A DNA stretch of 40,935 bases from Desulfobulbaceae bacterium (GCA_015493715.1 WGCP01000217.1:1-40935); one strand, 5' to 3'; shown: positions 8,840-18,059, counted from the first letter of the stretch. Translations and numbers: made by a program. Notes: generated by a model from the letters alone, not told the origin.

Positions 8840-9646
8840 ATGCTGAGAGTCAACGAGCGACCCTATCCATTTCATGAGGGAATGCGCCTGGGAGAACTTG
8901 CCGACCGGCTGAAGCCGGGCGCTGATATCCTGGTACTCAACGGCACGCCTGCTTCCAGAGATTCCCTGCTCCAGGACGAAGACGTCTGCGCCCTCATCAA
9001 AATCGGCGAAATTCCCTCGGCCATTGACATGCAGCACACCCTTGAAGCCAGACATGGCCGGGATGTGCAACGATTGTTCAAAAAGGCTAGCGTAGGTATC
9101 ATGGGGATCGGCGGACTGGGTTCGGCCGTGGCGCTCAGTCTTGCAAAAATCGGCATTGGAAAATTAATCCTTGCCGACCATGACGTGGTAGTTCTCAGCA
9201 ATATTCACCGCCAGCACTATTTCATCGACCAGATCGGCATGAAAAAAACTGCGGCCCTGAAAAAAACAATGGTCAGGGTTAATCCATTTGTCAGCATCAC
9301 TGCCCTGGACGTCAAGCTTACTGAACAAAACATTCCCGAGCTGTTTGGGGGCGTTGATGTACTTGTCGAATGTTTCGATGATCCGACAATGAAAGCCGAA
9401 GCCCTGCGGGCGGCACTGCAGCACCTGCCGGAAATGGGCTATGTCGGCGCTTCCGGTGTAGCGGGATACGGAGACGGCAATACCATTACCTGCAAAAAAA
9501 TAAAGGCCGGTGTTTTTATTGTCGGTGACGGCACCTCGGAGGCCGGAGACAGCTCAGGTCTCTTTGCGCCGAGAGTTGGAATAGCCGCCCATCACCAGGC
9601 CAACTTGGTCGTTCGCCTGCTTCTTGGTCTTGAAAAAAACAAGTAA
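8840..9646 (+). CDS. thiF: ThiF-family sulfur carrier adenylyltransferase with N-terminal ThiS-like domain
   Basis: 'GIMGIGGLGSAVALSLAKIGIGKLILADHDVVVLSNIHRQHY' (ThiF/MoeB/E1 fold). N-terminal 'VNERPYPFHEGMRLGELADRLKPGADILVLNGTPASRDSLLQDEDVCALIKIGEIP' is ThiS-like. Next to thiS, thiG and thiH. Confidence 0.88.
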   Translation: MLRVNERPYPFHEGMRLGELADRLKPGADILVLNGTPASRDSLLQDEDVCALIKIGEIPSAIDMQHTLEARHGRDVQRLFKKASVGIMGIGGLGSAVALSLAKIGIGKLILADHDVVVLSNIHRQHYFIDQIGMKKTAALKKTMVRVNPFVSITALDVKLTEQNIPELFGGVDVLVECFDDPTMKAEALRAALQHLPEMGYVGASGVAGYGDGNTITCKKIKAGVFIVGDGTSEAGDSSGLFAPRVGIAAHHQANLVVRLLLGLEKNK

Positions 9647-9745
9647 TTGTGTGCCCTATTTCCCTTTTTCAGTGTTGGCAACCAGCCCTGTTCCGATTAT
9701 GATTGATTTGTTTTCCGCTGAAACATTAGAGATAATCTTCTGAAT

Positions 9746-9930
9746 GATGAACTCGTAAAAAGTCTAAATAATACTGAAAAAAGGCTAAGTAAAAACACAG
9801 ATATACAGGTAAGCGGAGCGGAGACTCCGAGGAGTAGTGCTCCAGGGCGGGTCTTAACTACACATGTAGTATGCCCACGAATCGCCCCGGGACACACGAC
9901 GTAGTAGATCGAAGTTTTTACGACGCCATC
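9746..9930. mobile_element. MITE-like element A (copy A2), 185 bp, flanked by 6-bp direct repeat CTGAAT
   Basis: TIRs GATGAACTCGTAAAAAGTC / GAAGTTTTTACGACGCCATC. CTGAAT at 9740-9745 and 9931-9936. Conserved internal hairpin and loop with A1. Confidence 0.85.
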
Positions 9931-9934
9931 CTGA

Positions 9935-10144
9935 ATGAAAAGAGTGAAAATACAATGTAACGGTCGACAACAGACCCTTGCCGAGGACACTACCCTTGCC
10001 GAACTGCTGGATGATTTAGGGCTGCCTGCAGACTCCGTTGTCGCTGAAATCAATAAAAAAATAATTGATCGTGATCAGTATGCAACCTTCAAGCTTTCTT
10101 CAGGCGACCAGGTAGAGCTGATTCGTTTTGTTGGAGGAGGGTGA
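9935..10144 (+). CDS. thiS: Sulfur carrier protein ThiS
   Basis: 69 aa, ubiquitin-like, ending '...[13 protein letters not shown]' (Gly-Gly C-terminus). Directly upstream of thiG. Confidence 0.92.
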   Translation: MKRVKIQCNGRQQTLAEDTTLAELLDDLGLPADSVVAEINKKIIDRDQYATFKLSSGDQVELIRFVGGG

Positions 10145-10151
10145 GAGTAGA

Positions 10152-10937
10152 ATGCTGACCATCGCAGAAACGAAATTTTCATCACGTCTGTTTGTCGGTA
10201 CCGGAAAGTTTTCTTCGGCAACAGTCATGGAACAGGCCATTAAAGCCTCGGAAGCGCAAATGGTGACCGTCGCGCTCAGGCGTGTTGACCTGGAAAATCC
10301 GGATGATGACATAATGACGCACCTGGACCGGGAGCGGGTCCACTTTCTTCCCAATACCTCCGGCGCCAGAAACGCGGAGGAGGCCGTTCGGCTTGCCCGC
10401 CTGTCCCGGGCCGCTTCCGGAACACGCTGGCTGAAACTTGAGGTTACCCCGGATCCCCGAACCCTGCTGCCCGACCCGGTGGATACGCTGAAGGCCACTG
10501 AGCTGCTTGCCAAGGAGGACTTCATCGTTCTGCCCTATATAAACGCCGATCCCATTCTTGCCCTGCGGTTGCAGGACGTGGGAGCCGCCGCCGTTATGCC
10601 CCTTGGCGCTCCGATCGGCACCAACCTGGGGATCCAGACCGCGCTGCAAGTGGCCATCATTATTGAACAGGCCCGGGTACCGGTGGTGGTTGACGCCGGA
10701 ATCGGCGCCCCATCCCATGCGGCGCGGGCTATGGAAATGGGCGCGGATGCGGTGCTGGTCAATACGGCCATTGCCGTGGCCGGTGATCCCGTCCGTATGG
10801 CCACGGCCTTCAAACAGGCGGTACTGGCCGGACGACTAGCCTTTGAGGCCGGGCTGGGCGCAAGTTCAACCTCGGCGCGGGCATCCTCTCCACAGCGGGG
10901 AATGGTCGGTGAATCCTTACACTTCATCGAAGAATAA
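10152..10937 (+). CDS. thiG: Thiazole synthase ThiG
   Basis: '[22 protein letters not shown]...[15 protein letters not shown]...[15 protein letters not shown]...[39 protein letters not shown]'. Start chosen at 10152 rather than the 10128 ORF start. Confidence 0.95.
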   Translation: MLTIAETKFSSRLFVGTGKFSSATVMEQAIKASEAQMVTVALRRVDLENPDDDIMTHLDRERVHFLPNTSGARNAEEAVRLARLSRAASGTRWLKLEVTPDPRTLLPDPVDTLKATELLAKEDFIVLPYINADPILALRLQDVGAAAVMPLGAPIGTNLGIQTALQVAIIIEQARVPVVVDAGIGAPSHAARAMEMGADAVLVNTAIAVAGDPVRMATAFKQAVLAGRLAFEAGLGASSTSARASSPQRGMVGESLHFIEE

Positions 10938-10941
10938 TCCC

Positions 10942-12051
10942 ATGCTAGCATCTTTTCATATTGAAAATTTTTCAGCGCTCACCGATCAAATTCTTGCGGC
11001 CACAACTGCAGAGGTTGAAACCGCCCTGAACAGTCGGGTTTGCACTCTCGACGACCTGGCCGCCCTGCTCTCTCCGGCGGCGGAAAAATTTCTGCCCATG
11101 ATGGCTGCCCGCTCCCGCGAGTTGACGGCCCTGCGTTTCGGCAAAACCACGCAGATATTCGCCCCGCTTTATCTGTCCAACTTTTGCATCAACAGATGCG
11201 CTTATTGCGGATTTGCCGCCGACAATGCCATCCCCAGAAAAAAGTTGACGATCAATGAAGTCGAACGGGAAGCAAACATCCTCAAACAGCGTGGCTTCAA
11301 CCATGTTCTTCTGGTCACGGGAGAAGCGCCGGCCAAGGCAGGCGTGGACTATCTGGAAGAAGTGGTTCTGCGTCTAAAAAACAAATTTGCCGCCCTTTCC
11401 ATTGAAGTGCAGCCCATGGAACAGGAGGAATATGCCCGACTGTTCCGAGCCGGGGTTACGGCGGTTGCCGTCTACCAGGAGACCTATGATCGCAGGGTCT
11501 ACAATCAGGTGCATCTGGCCGGAAAAAAATGTGACTATGAGTATCGTATAGCAACCCCGGCCCGTGCCGCCGCCGCCGGAATGCGTGAAATCGGTATCGG
11601 TTCTCTGCTCGGCCTTGCCGACTGGCGCGCCGAGGGACTGGCCCTGGGCAGTCATCTTGCCTGGCTGAGGAAACGGTTCTGGCAGACGAACTTTACCGTC
11701 AGTTTTCCCCGGCTCAGACCGGCCGCAGGCGCATTCAAGCCGCTGATCAACGTTACGGAGAAAAATTTAAGCCAACTCATGTTTGCCCTGCGCATCTTTG
11801 ATCCGGACGTGGGCCTGATCCTCTCCACCCGCGAGGAGGCCAGATACCGTGACGGCATGTTAGGCCTTGCACCCACCAGGTATTCCGCCGGTTCCTGTAC
11901 GGACCCGGGAGGTTATTCATCGAACGATCACACGGGTGAACAGTTCTCGGTCGGCGATCATCGGACAATTGATGAGGTATGCCGGGTTATAGTCAACAAA
12001 GGCCTTGATCCGGTCTGCAAGGATTGGGACAGAGAATTTCAGCTGAACTAA
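10942..12051 (+). CDS. thiH: 2-iminoacetate synthase ThiH (radical SAM)
   Basis: 'PLYLSNFCINRCAYCGFAADNAIPRKKL' CxxxCxxC radical SAM motif; '...YSAGSCTDPGGYSS...EQFSVGDHRTIDEV'. Start at MLASFHIENF. Confidence 0.93.
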   Translation: MLASFHIENFSALTDQILAATTAEVETALNSRVCTLDDLAALLSPAAEKFLPMMAARSRELTALRFGKTTQIFAPLYLSNFCINRCAYCGFAADNAIPRKKLTINEVEREANILKQRGFNHVLLVTGEAPAKAGVDYLEEVVLRLKNKFAALSIEVQPMEQEEYARLFRAGVTAVAVYQETYDRRVYNQVHLAGKKCDYEYRIATPARAAAAGMREIGIGSLLGLADWRAEGLALGSHLAWLRKRFWQTNFTVSFPRLRPAAGAFKPLINVTEKNLSQLMFALRIFDPDVGLILSTREEARYRDGMLGLAPTRYSAGSCTDPGGYSSNDHTGEQFSVGDHRTIDEVCRVIVNKGLDPVCKDWDREFQLN

Positions 12052-12167
12052 TCGTCACTGTTTACCAGCTGTGACCAGTTACGAATAATGTCGACCCCGG
12101 CTGGATCGACAACCAAAAGTCAAAAAACACAAGATGGCCTGAACAACTCTACCAACGGAGCAAATTT

Positions 12168-13457
12168 ATGAGCGACATTAAAAAGATGTACACAACTATT
12201 TTAGGTGATTCTTTTCCTCTGGAAATGACCATCTCCTTTGGTGACCAGACCCTGGTGTACCGTAAACGGACCTGGGCCATTGCCACAGGAGACGGAACCG
12301 TGGAGGAACGCGGCCTGCGTTACGGTGAAAATCCCGATCAGGAGGCCGCCCTCTATGAGCTGGTCAACGGCAACCTGGTCCTGGGTGACTGCAAGTTTAT
12401 TGATCCGGGCAATTCACTGGTTTCCGGTATCACGGTCGATGACATGCTGCAGGTGGGGAAACATCCCGGTAAAATCAATCTGACCGATGTGGATAATGGC
12501 CTCAATATCATCAAATACCTGGTCGACAAACCGGCCGCCGTCATCCTCAAGCACAATAACCCCTGCGGCGCAGCCGTAAGCGATACCCTGGCCGACGCCT
12601 ACAACAAGGCCAACCGTACTGATCGGATCGCCGCCTTTGGCGGGGCCGTCATCATGAGCAGGCCGGTGGACAAGGACGCCGCCGAACTTATGAGCCAAAA
12701 CTATCTCGAAGTCGTCTGCGCCCCAGAATTTGAAGAGGGCACGCTGGACATCCTCTCCAAGGCCAAGAATCTGCGGGTTATCCGCATGGACGGCATCAAC
12801 CGGCTTGCCGATTTTGAAAAATTTCGCTTTGTCGATTTTAAATCACTTATAGATGGCGGGCTAATTGTTCAGCAATCCGCCGTCAACTCCATTCGCTCTC
12901 CGGCTGATCTGAGACCGGCAACCGCCACCTGGAAAGGGAAAGAATATGCCTGTAAGCGGCAACCGACCCAGCAAGAGCTTGATGATATGATTTTCGGGTG
13001 GGCGGTTGAACATGGCGTCACCTCGAATTCCGTGCTCTATGTCAAGGATGGCTGCACCACCGGTGTCGGTACCGGTGAACAGGACAGAGTGGGTGTGGCG
13101 GAAATCGCCATCCACAAGGCCTATATAAAATATGCCGACATTACCTGCTTTGACAAATTCGGTATCCCCTACGCCGATCTGGCCCTGGAAGTGGAACAGG
13201 GCAAAAGGGATGCGGCCGATAAGGAGGCTATCGATGCTAAGGTGAAAAAGGATAAGGCCGGACTACCGGGATCGGTCATGATCTCCGACGCCTTCTTCCC
13301 GTTCAGAGATGCCGCCGACGTAGCCATCCGCGAGGGTATCACCGCCATTCTCCAGGCCGGTGGCTCCATGCGCGACTACGCCTCCATCGAGGCCTGCAAC
13401 GAGGCTGATCCGCAGGTTGCCATGATGTTTACCGGACAGCGCTCATTTAAGCATTGA
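12168..13457 (+). CDS. Phosphoribosylaminoimidazolecarboxamide (AICAR) formyltransferase, PurH-type AICARFT domain without the MGS/IMP cyclohydrolase domain
   Basis: 'RYGENPDQEAALYELV', 'ILKHNNPCGAAVSDTLADAYNKANRTDRIAAFGGAV', 'CTTGVGTGEQDRVGVAEIAIHKA', 'VMISDAFFPFRDAADVAIREGITAILQAGGSMRD'. Confidence 0.9.
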   Translation: MSDIKKMYTTILGDSFPLEMTISFGDQTLVYRKRTWAIATGDGTVEERGLRYGENPDQEAALYELVNGNLVLGDCKFIDPGNSLVSGITVDDMLQVGKHPGKINLTDVDNGLNIIKYLVDKPAAVILKHNNPCGAAVSDTLADAYNKANRTDRIAAFGGAVIMSRPVDKDAAELMSQNYLEVVCAPEFEEGTLDILSKAKNLRVIRMDGINRLADFEKFRFVDFKSLIDGGLIVQQSAVNSIRSPADLRPATATWKGKEYACKRQPTQQELDDMIFGWAVEHGVTSNSVLYVKDGCTTGVGTGEQDRVGVAEIAIHKAYIKYADITCFDKFGIPYADLALEVEQGKRDAADKEAIDAKVKKDKAGLPGSVMISDAFFPFRDAADVAIREGITAILQAGGSMRDYASIEACNEADPQVAMMFTGQRSFKH

Positions 13458-13472
13458 GCCTCCCGTCACCTC

Positions 13473-13507
13473 CTTTCTCCCGGCTTGGACCACCGGCCGG
13501 GAGAAAG
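13473..13507. terminator. 12-bp perfect hairpin between convergent genes, likely (bidirectional) terminator
   Basis: CTTTCTCCCGGC ... GCCGGGAGAAAG, between the AICARFT gene (+) and the Gfo/Idh gene (-). Confidence 0.6.
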
Positions 13508-13546
13508 ACCCTGTTCCCCCCTTTTTTCCATTGAGCAGTATTCGTA

Positions 13547-14512
13547 TCATGGCAAGGTCGCAACCTTTTCCCAGGCGCCATGCCTGGCAGAACGGAGGCA
13601 GGCCTCACAAACCGCGACCGCCTGCAACCCATCCGCACCGGTTATCGGATTGGGTCCGTGTCCAGCCAGGTAATCACGCCAATCGGCAAGGAGCGGCACA
13701 ATAGTCCCTACTGCAGGTCCCGGCTCAAGATCCGTGCGCGTGGTATGATGGATCATTTCACAGGTCGTGTCAATCTGGTCTCCTGTCAATTGCCCATGTT
13801 TGCAGACAAAATCAAACCTTCCTGAGCGGGCCTGACCGATTTTGGAACAGTCCACCACGCCCTGGACACCTTGTTCCATTTCTATCAGGGCCAGCAGGCT
13901 GTCTTCCAGGACCCGGTTATGACGGCTGGTTGTCACGGCCATGACACGGACAATCTCAAGACCGGTGATAAAACGAAGGGCATCAAAGACATGGACGGCA
14001 GTATGGTAACTGACTCCGGCCCCGGCCAGGTCCGGATCCTCATGCCAGGAAAGGGTGGAAGGCTCGATGCGCTGGTTGACCGAAACCGTATACAGAGGGC
14101 CGAGCTCCGAAAGATGGCGTCGAAAACACCTGATGACCGAATTATACCGCAGGGTCTGACCGACGCTCAGGCGCAAACCTCCTTTCCCGGCAAGCGCGGC
14201 AATTGCCTGCGCATCGGCAAGGCTTGCGGCAAGAGGTTTTTCCAGGAGCAGTGGTTTGCCGACCTCGGCGCAGGCACGGGCTATATCCAGATTCAGAGCC
14301 GGCGGCACAACACTGATGACCGCCTCAACCCGGTCATCAGTGACAAGCCTGCGCCAGTCCTCATGAAGCCGACAGTTCCACTCTTTAGCCTGCTCAAGTC
14401 CCGTGTCGGAACGTCTACTTATCACTGAAAGTTCAAGCCCTTCAACGTCGTTGATGATATGGCCGGCATAGCGGCTCCCGTGTTTACCGGTGCCGATGAT
14501 TCCTATGCGCAT
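13547..14512 (-). CDS. Gfo/Idh/MocA family oxidoreductase
   Basis: 'MRIGIIGTGKHGSRYAGHI...' Rossmann motif, 'KPLLLEKPLAASLADAQAIAALA' (EKP motif), 'YHTAVHVFDALRFITGLEI'. Confidence 0.88.
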   Translation of the reverse strand: MRIGIIGTGKHGSRYAGHIINDVEGLELSVISRRSDTGLEQAKEWNCRLHEDWRRLVTDDRVEAVISVVPPALNLDIARACAEVGKPLLLEKPLAASLADAQAIAALAGKGGLRLSVGQTLRYNSVIRCFRRHLSELGPLYTVSVNQRIEPSTLSWHEDPDLAGAGVSYHTAVHVFDALRFITGLEIVRVMAVTTSRHNRVLEDSLLALIEMEQGVQGVVDCSKIGQARSGRFDFVCKHGQLTGDQIDTTCEMIHHTTRTDLEPGPAVGTIVPLLADWRDYLAGHGPNPITGADGLQAVAVCEACLRSARHGAWEKVATLP

Positions 14513-14611
14513 ACAATTCTCATACACATAATATTTATGATACTTCAACTCACCAGAATTTTACAGCACACAAAAAGATAAGTGTCCTCTCGAAATTATT
14601 TATTATATATT

Positions 14612-15109
14612 TCATTTTATATGGTTAAAAATCATTTTTATTTCAACCCGGTAACGAATGCACATTAGAAGACAGCCAACAATCCAGCTTAGAGGTTTTA
14701 ATTGGGACACAACAGAGACATACTTCTGGAGAACAGATTGATATTTTACTATTACATTGCCAATCTCATCAACTAATGGCCCTCCATCCAAATATTTAAT
14801 ATCCTCTTTTGGTATTGACCAACCATTCACTAGTTGGTACTTGCGAGGAAAACCTTTAATTGAGATGTCATCCTGTTTAATTGCGTCTGGAAAAGTTATC
14901 ATTTCTTCTCCACCCCATTTCCTTACAGCCCACCAATACAAGTCAAAAACTTTGTATTTCTTTCTCCAAAAAAGTTCTATAATCTTTTGAAATAAATTTG
15001 ATTCACGATGCCTAATCTCAAAAGTTAATGGATTGATAAACCAGCTTTTCCCAAATCTTTCTATACGTTTTTCCCTTTTTCTTGCCTCTGATGGTGTTAA
15101 TTCACTCAT
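14612..15109 (-). CDS. Hypothetical protein with hydrophobic C-terminal segment
   Basis: 165 aa ORF, AT-rich compared with its neighbours. Start codon 1 nt after the stop of the upstream ORF (TAAGATG). No recognised domain. Confidence 0.5.
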   Translation of the reverse strand: MSELTPSEARKREKRIERFGKSWFINPLTFEIRHRESNLFQKIIELFWRKKYKVFDLYWWAVRKWGGEEMITFPDAIKQDDISIKGFPRKYQLVNGWSIPKEDIKYLDGGPLVDEIGNVIVKYQSVLQKYVSVVSQLKPLSWIVGCLLMCIRYRVEIKMIFNHIK

Positions 15110-15110
15110 C

Positions 15111-15629
15111 TTATCTCACAGACAATTCCCCGTCCGGACAAAGCTCCTGCCAGCCCAAGGGAAAACAGTGCGGATCGCAACCAAGTTCACGGCTGAACTC
15201 GATCAGCTCCCCGGCGGAACAGTTGACGCAGGAGCTACGTCCGCCGGCAGCCACGTCATTGGCCTCACGATGGAGAAAGGTAACCAACGCCTCCCGGACA
15301 ACCGTTCTGAATGCGTCCTGCCTGTGTCCGATACGTCCACAAAAATCCTGCATCCGCTTCCAGTTATAGAGTGTTCGCTTGATTCCCCGGTAGATGGTAC
15401 GATCTCGATTTTCCGGGTCAAGATCACGTAGAACAATCTCCCGGCAACGTTCAAGGGCTGCGTCCTGCAGGGAGCGCAATTCCTCATCAGAAAGGGTTAG
15501 ATGCGGCCCTTCCGCATCTTCCTGCAGATAATGGAGGGTAGCATGGAGGGCAATCTCGGGAATTTCTCCGGAATGGCGCACGATAAGCAACTCATCCTCT
15601 AAAATCTGCACACGCGTCTGCCCGGTCAC
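15111..15629 (-). CDS. Hypothetical protein, cysteine-containing C-terminus
   Basis: 172 aa ORF overlapping the hemA end by 4 nt. C-terminal 'GGRSSCVNCSAGELIEFSRELGCDPHCFPLGWQELC'. Confidence 0.65.
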   Translation of the reverse strand: MTGQTRVQILEDELLIVRHSGEIPEIALHATLHYLQEDAEGPHLTLSDEELRSLQDAALERCREIVLRDLDPENRDRTIYRGIKRTLYNWKRMQDFCGRIGHRQDAFRTVVREALVTFLHREANDVAAGGRSSCVNCSAGELIEFSRELGCDPHCFPLGWQELCPDGELSVR

Positions 15630-16918
15630 GACCCGTCACTCCCGTCCCGGTCAAGATTAAACAGGGTGCGGACCACTTCCACTCTTTTTTGCTGGTCAAC
15701 GCAGGGGTGGTCCGTTTTCAGATAGCGAATTGGATGATGGAGCATTTTCGAACAGATCGAGGAAGCCATTTTCTCCAGAGTCTTTTTTTCCTTGTCCGTC
15801 AGGGAACCGAGCCGTCCCAGGGTACGGCCAAGCTCATCCCGACAAATCTGATCGGCCATGGACCGCATCTCAATAATGGTCGGCGTCACCTCCATATTCT
15901 CCAGCCAACCACAGAATTTCAGCGTCTCTTCTTCAACAATACGGCTAGCCTTGACGGCCTCTTTGTCCCGCTCCGATTTGTTCATCTCCACAACATTATT
16001 GAGATCATCAATGTCATAAAGATAGACATTATCAATCTCGTTAATGGCGGGATCAAGATCGCGGGGCACGGCAATATCAATGAAAAATAATGGCTGATAA
16101 CGCCGCTTCGGCATCACGGGAGCAACATCCTCCCGGGTCAGAATCAGGTCAGGGGCTCCGGTGGAGCTGACGATGATATCAACATCCTGTAACTGTTCGA
16201 CCAACTCTTCAAGGCCGATGGCCCGGCCATGATAACAACCGGCAAGTTTCACCGCCCGCTCAAAGGTACGGTTGGCGACAATAACCTCGGCCACGCCCTG
16301 CCCGACCAGATGCTCGGCAGCCAGCTCAGCCATCTCACCGGCGCCGACAAGCATGACTCTTTTTTCTTTGAGATCACCGAAAATCTTTTTCCCCAACTCA
16401 ACGGCGGCGTAAGAGATAGAAACCGCGCTGGCCCCGATTTTGGTCTCCGTTCGCACCCTTTTAGCCACGGAAAATGATTTATGCAGCAATTTGTTCAAGA
16501 CCATGCCGCTGGTCTTCTTTTCCGAGGCAAAACGATAGGCTTCTTTAAGCTGACCGAGGATCTGAGATTCACCGACAATCATGGAATCAAGACTTGAGGC
16601 AACAAGAAACAAATGCCGGACAGCCTCTTCATCCCGATGTTGATAAATACAACCGGCAACTTCTTCCCGACTCACGCTGCCGGCAAAGAGCATGTCAAGA
16701 ACCTGACGACGGGCCGAGTCCGGATCATTACAGGTAAACAGAACCTCAACCCGATTGCAGGTGGAGAGGAGAAAGCATTCATCCAGGCAGTCCAACCGGC
16801 GCAGATCGGCGAGCGGCTGGTCATACCCGCTTGCCAGGGCCATTTTTTCCCGCACGGCAAGGGGCGTTGTCTTGTGATTGACCCCTAACAGGACAATGGT
16901 ATCACGCGCCATGACCAT
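15626..16918 (-). CDS. hemA: Glutamyl-tRNA reductase
   Basis: 'LLGVNHKTTPLAVREKMAL', 'ECFLLSTCNRVEVLF', 'VVGESQILGQLKEAYRFA', 'VMLVGAGEMAELAAEHLVGQGVAEVIVANRTFERA'. Confidence 0.96.
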   Translation of the reverse strand: MVMARDTIVLLGVNHKTTPLAVREKMALASGYDQPLADLRRLDCLDECFLLSTCNRVEVLFTCNDPDSARRQVLDMLFAGSVSREEVAGCIYQHRDEEAVRHLFLVASSLDSMIVGESQILGQLKEAYRFASEKKTSGMVLNKLLHKSFSVAKRVRTETKIGASAVSISYAAVELGKKIFGDLKEKRVMLVGAGEMAELAAEHLVGQGVAEVIVANRTFERAVKLAGCYHGRAIGLEELVEQLQDVDIIVSSTGAPDLILTREDVAPVMPKRRYQPLFFIDIAVPRDLDPAINEIDNVYLYDIDDLNNVVEMNKSERDKEAVKASRIVEEETLKFCGWLENMEVTPTIIEMRSMADQICRDELGRTLGRLGSLTDKEKKTLEKMASSICSKMLHHPIRYLKTDHPCVDQQKRVEVVRTLFNLDRDGSDGS

Positions 16919-17714
16919 GCACTCCTTTGAACAAAAAGACCAGCGTCAACAGCACAGCCACGAAGGCAACGATGGTGACGATGGCGGCGCGGCGGCCCCG
17001 CCAGCCCATGGTGAAACGCTGATGCATCAGCGCGGCATAAAGAAACCAGGTAATCATGGCCCAGACGATTTTCGGATCCCAGTGCCAGTTTCTCCCTCCC
17101 CAGATCTGCCGAGCCCAGATATAGCCGGTAAACATGCCAAGGGTCATCAAGGTAAAACCGATACTCAGACAGTGTTGATTAAGCTTATCCAGGGACTCCA
17201 GCGAAGGAAGGCGTGAATAAAAAAAACCAAATCTTTTCTGCTTGAGTTCCCTCTCCTGCAGCAGATACATCAACCCGCCGATACAGGCCAGGGCAAGAAA
17301 GGCATCGGCAACAATGGCAAGTGAGGCATGAACGGGAAAGAGCCAGGAATGCTGTGTCTGGCTCAGGGGCAGTATTGCATGGGGAGCCAGTGCGGAAACC
17401 AGCATAAGAAGAACAACCAGTATGGACGAGAAGGTGCCGAAATTTTTCACCGTATAACGCCACCGAAAAGAGAGGTAGCACCAGGCAATGGACCAGGCGA
17501 AAAAGGAAATAACCTCATGAACACTGGTGATCGGCGTGTGTCCTGCTGCAACAAGCCGGGAAATGATATTGGCGGTGTGCAGAAGGGCGGCGGCAAAAAA
17601 CAACTTTCTTGCCAGACCGCGCACATATTTTTTCTGGGTAAAGAAAAAAACCAGATAAACCGTCATGGCCAGGATATAGGCCACAAAACTCACTTGAAAA
17701 AGCAGGTAGCTCAT
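16902..17714 (-). CDS. CcsA/HemX-family cytochrome c assembly-like membrane protein
   Basis: Multi-TM protein with WGGRNWHWDPKIVWAMITWFLYAALMHQR (WWDPKE...W-like tryptophan motif of CcsA/CcmC). Upstream of hemA. Confidence 0.85.
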   Translation of the reverse strand: MSYLLFQVSFVAYILAMTVYLVFFFTQKKYVRGLARKLFFAAALLHTANIISRLVAAGHTPITSVHEVISFFAWSIAWCYLSFRWRYTVKNFGTFSSILVVLLMLVSALAPHAILPLSQTQHSWLFPVHASLAIVADAFLALACIGGLMYLLQERELKQKRFGFFYSRLPSLESLDKLNQHCLSIGFTLMTLGMFTGYIWARQIWGGRNWHWDPKIVWAMITWFLYAALMHQRFTMGWRGRRAAIVTIVAFVAVLLTLVFLFKGVHGHGA

Positions 17715-17841
17715 GCGATTTCCCAGTTAGAGATTGTGAAAAAATAAAAGTTGGAAAACGTGTTCATCCATCGATCATTCTCTTTTTTGCTTGTTTTCGA
17801 CTGCGGCCCGATTCCCTTTGAAGAAAAAATCGTGATGGACA

Positions 17842-18049
17842 TTAACCCGCATATTTCACAAAGGTCGTCGCGAAAGGCCTGAAAATTCCATGAATGCAGA
17901 TAGCGAACGAAGTGAGACCTTCGAGGAACAGCGTAAAAATGTTCGCAAACATATTGAAATATTTCGAGGAATCCTTTTTTGCGCTGTAACGCCGCAGGTA
18001 TGATGTTTTCGGGCCTTGCAGCAGATCGCTTGTGAAATATGCAGGTTAA
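17842..18049. mobile_element. MITE-like element B, about 208 bp, with 20-bp near-perfect (extending to about 42-bp imperfect) terminal inverted repeats
   Basis: TTAACCCGCATATTTCACAA... / ...TTGTGAAATATGCAGGTTAA (1 mismatch in 20). Inner arms cgAAAGGCCTGAAAA / TTTTCGGGCCTTgc. Confidence 0.8.
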
Positions 18050-18059
18050 ATCCGTATCG

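Noticed and set aside
10128-10151. Upstream ATG for thiG in the ORF track
   Set aside because: It overlaps the thiS C-terminus and adds 'MLEEGESR', whereas [13 protein letters not shown] is the family-typical start.
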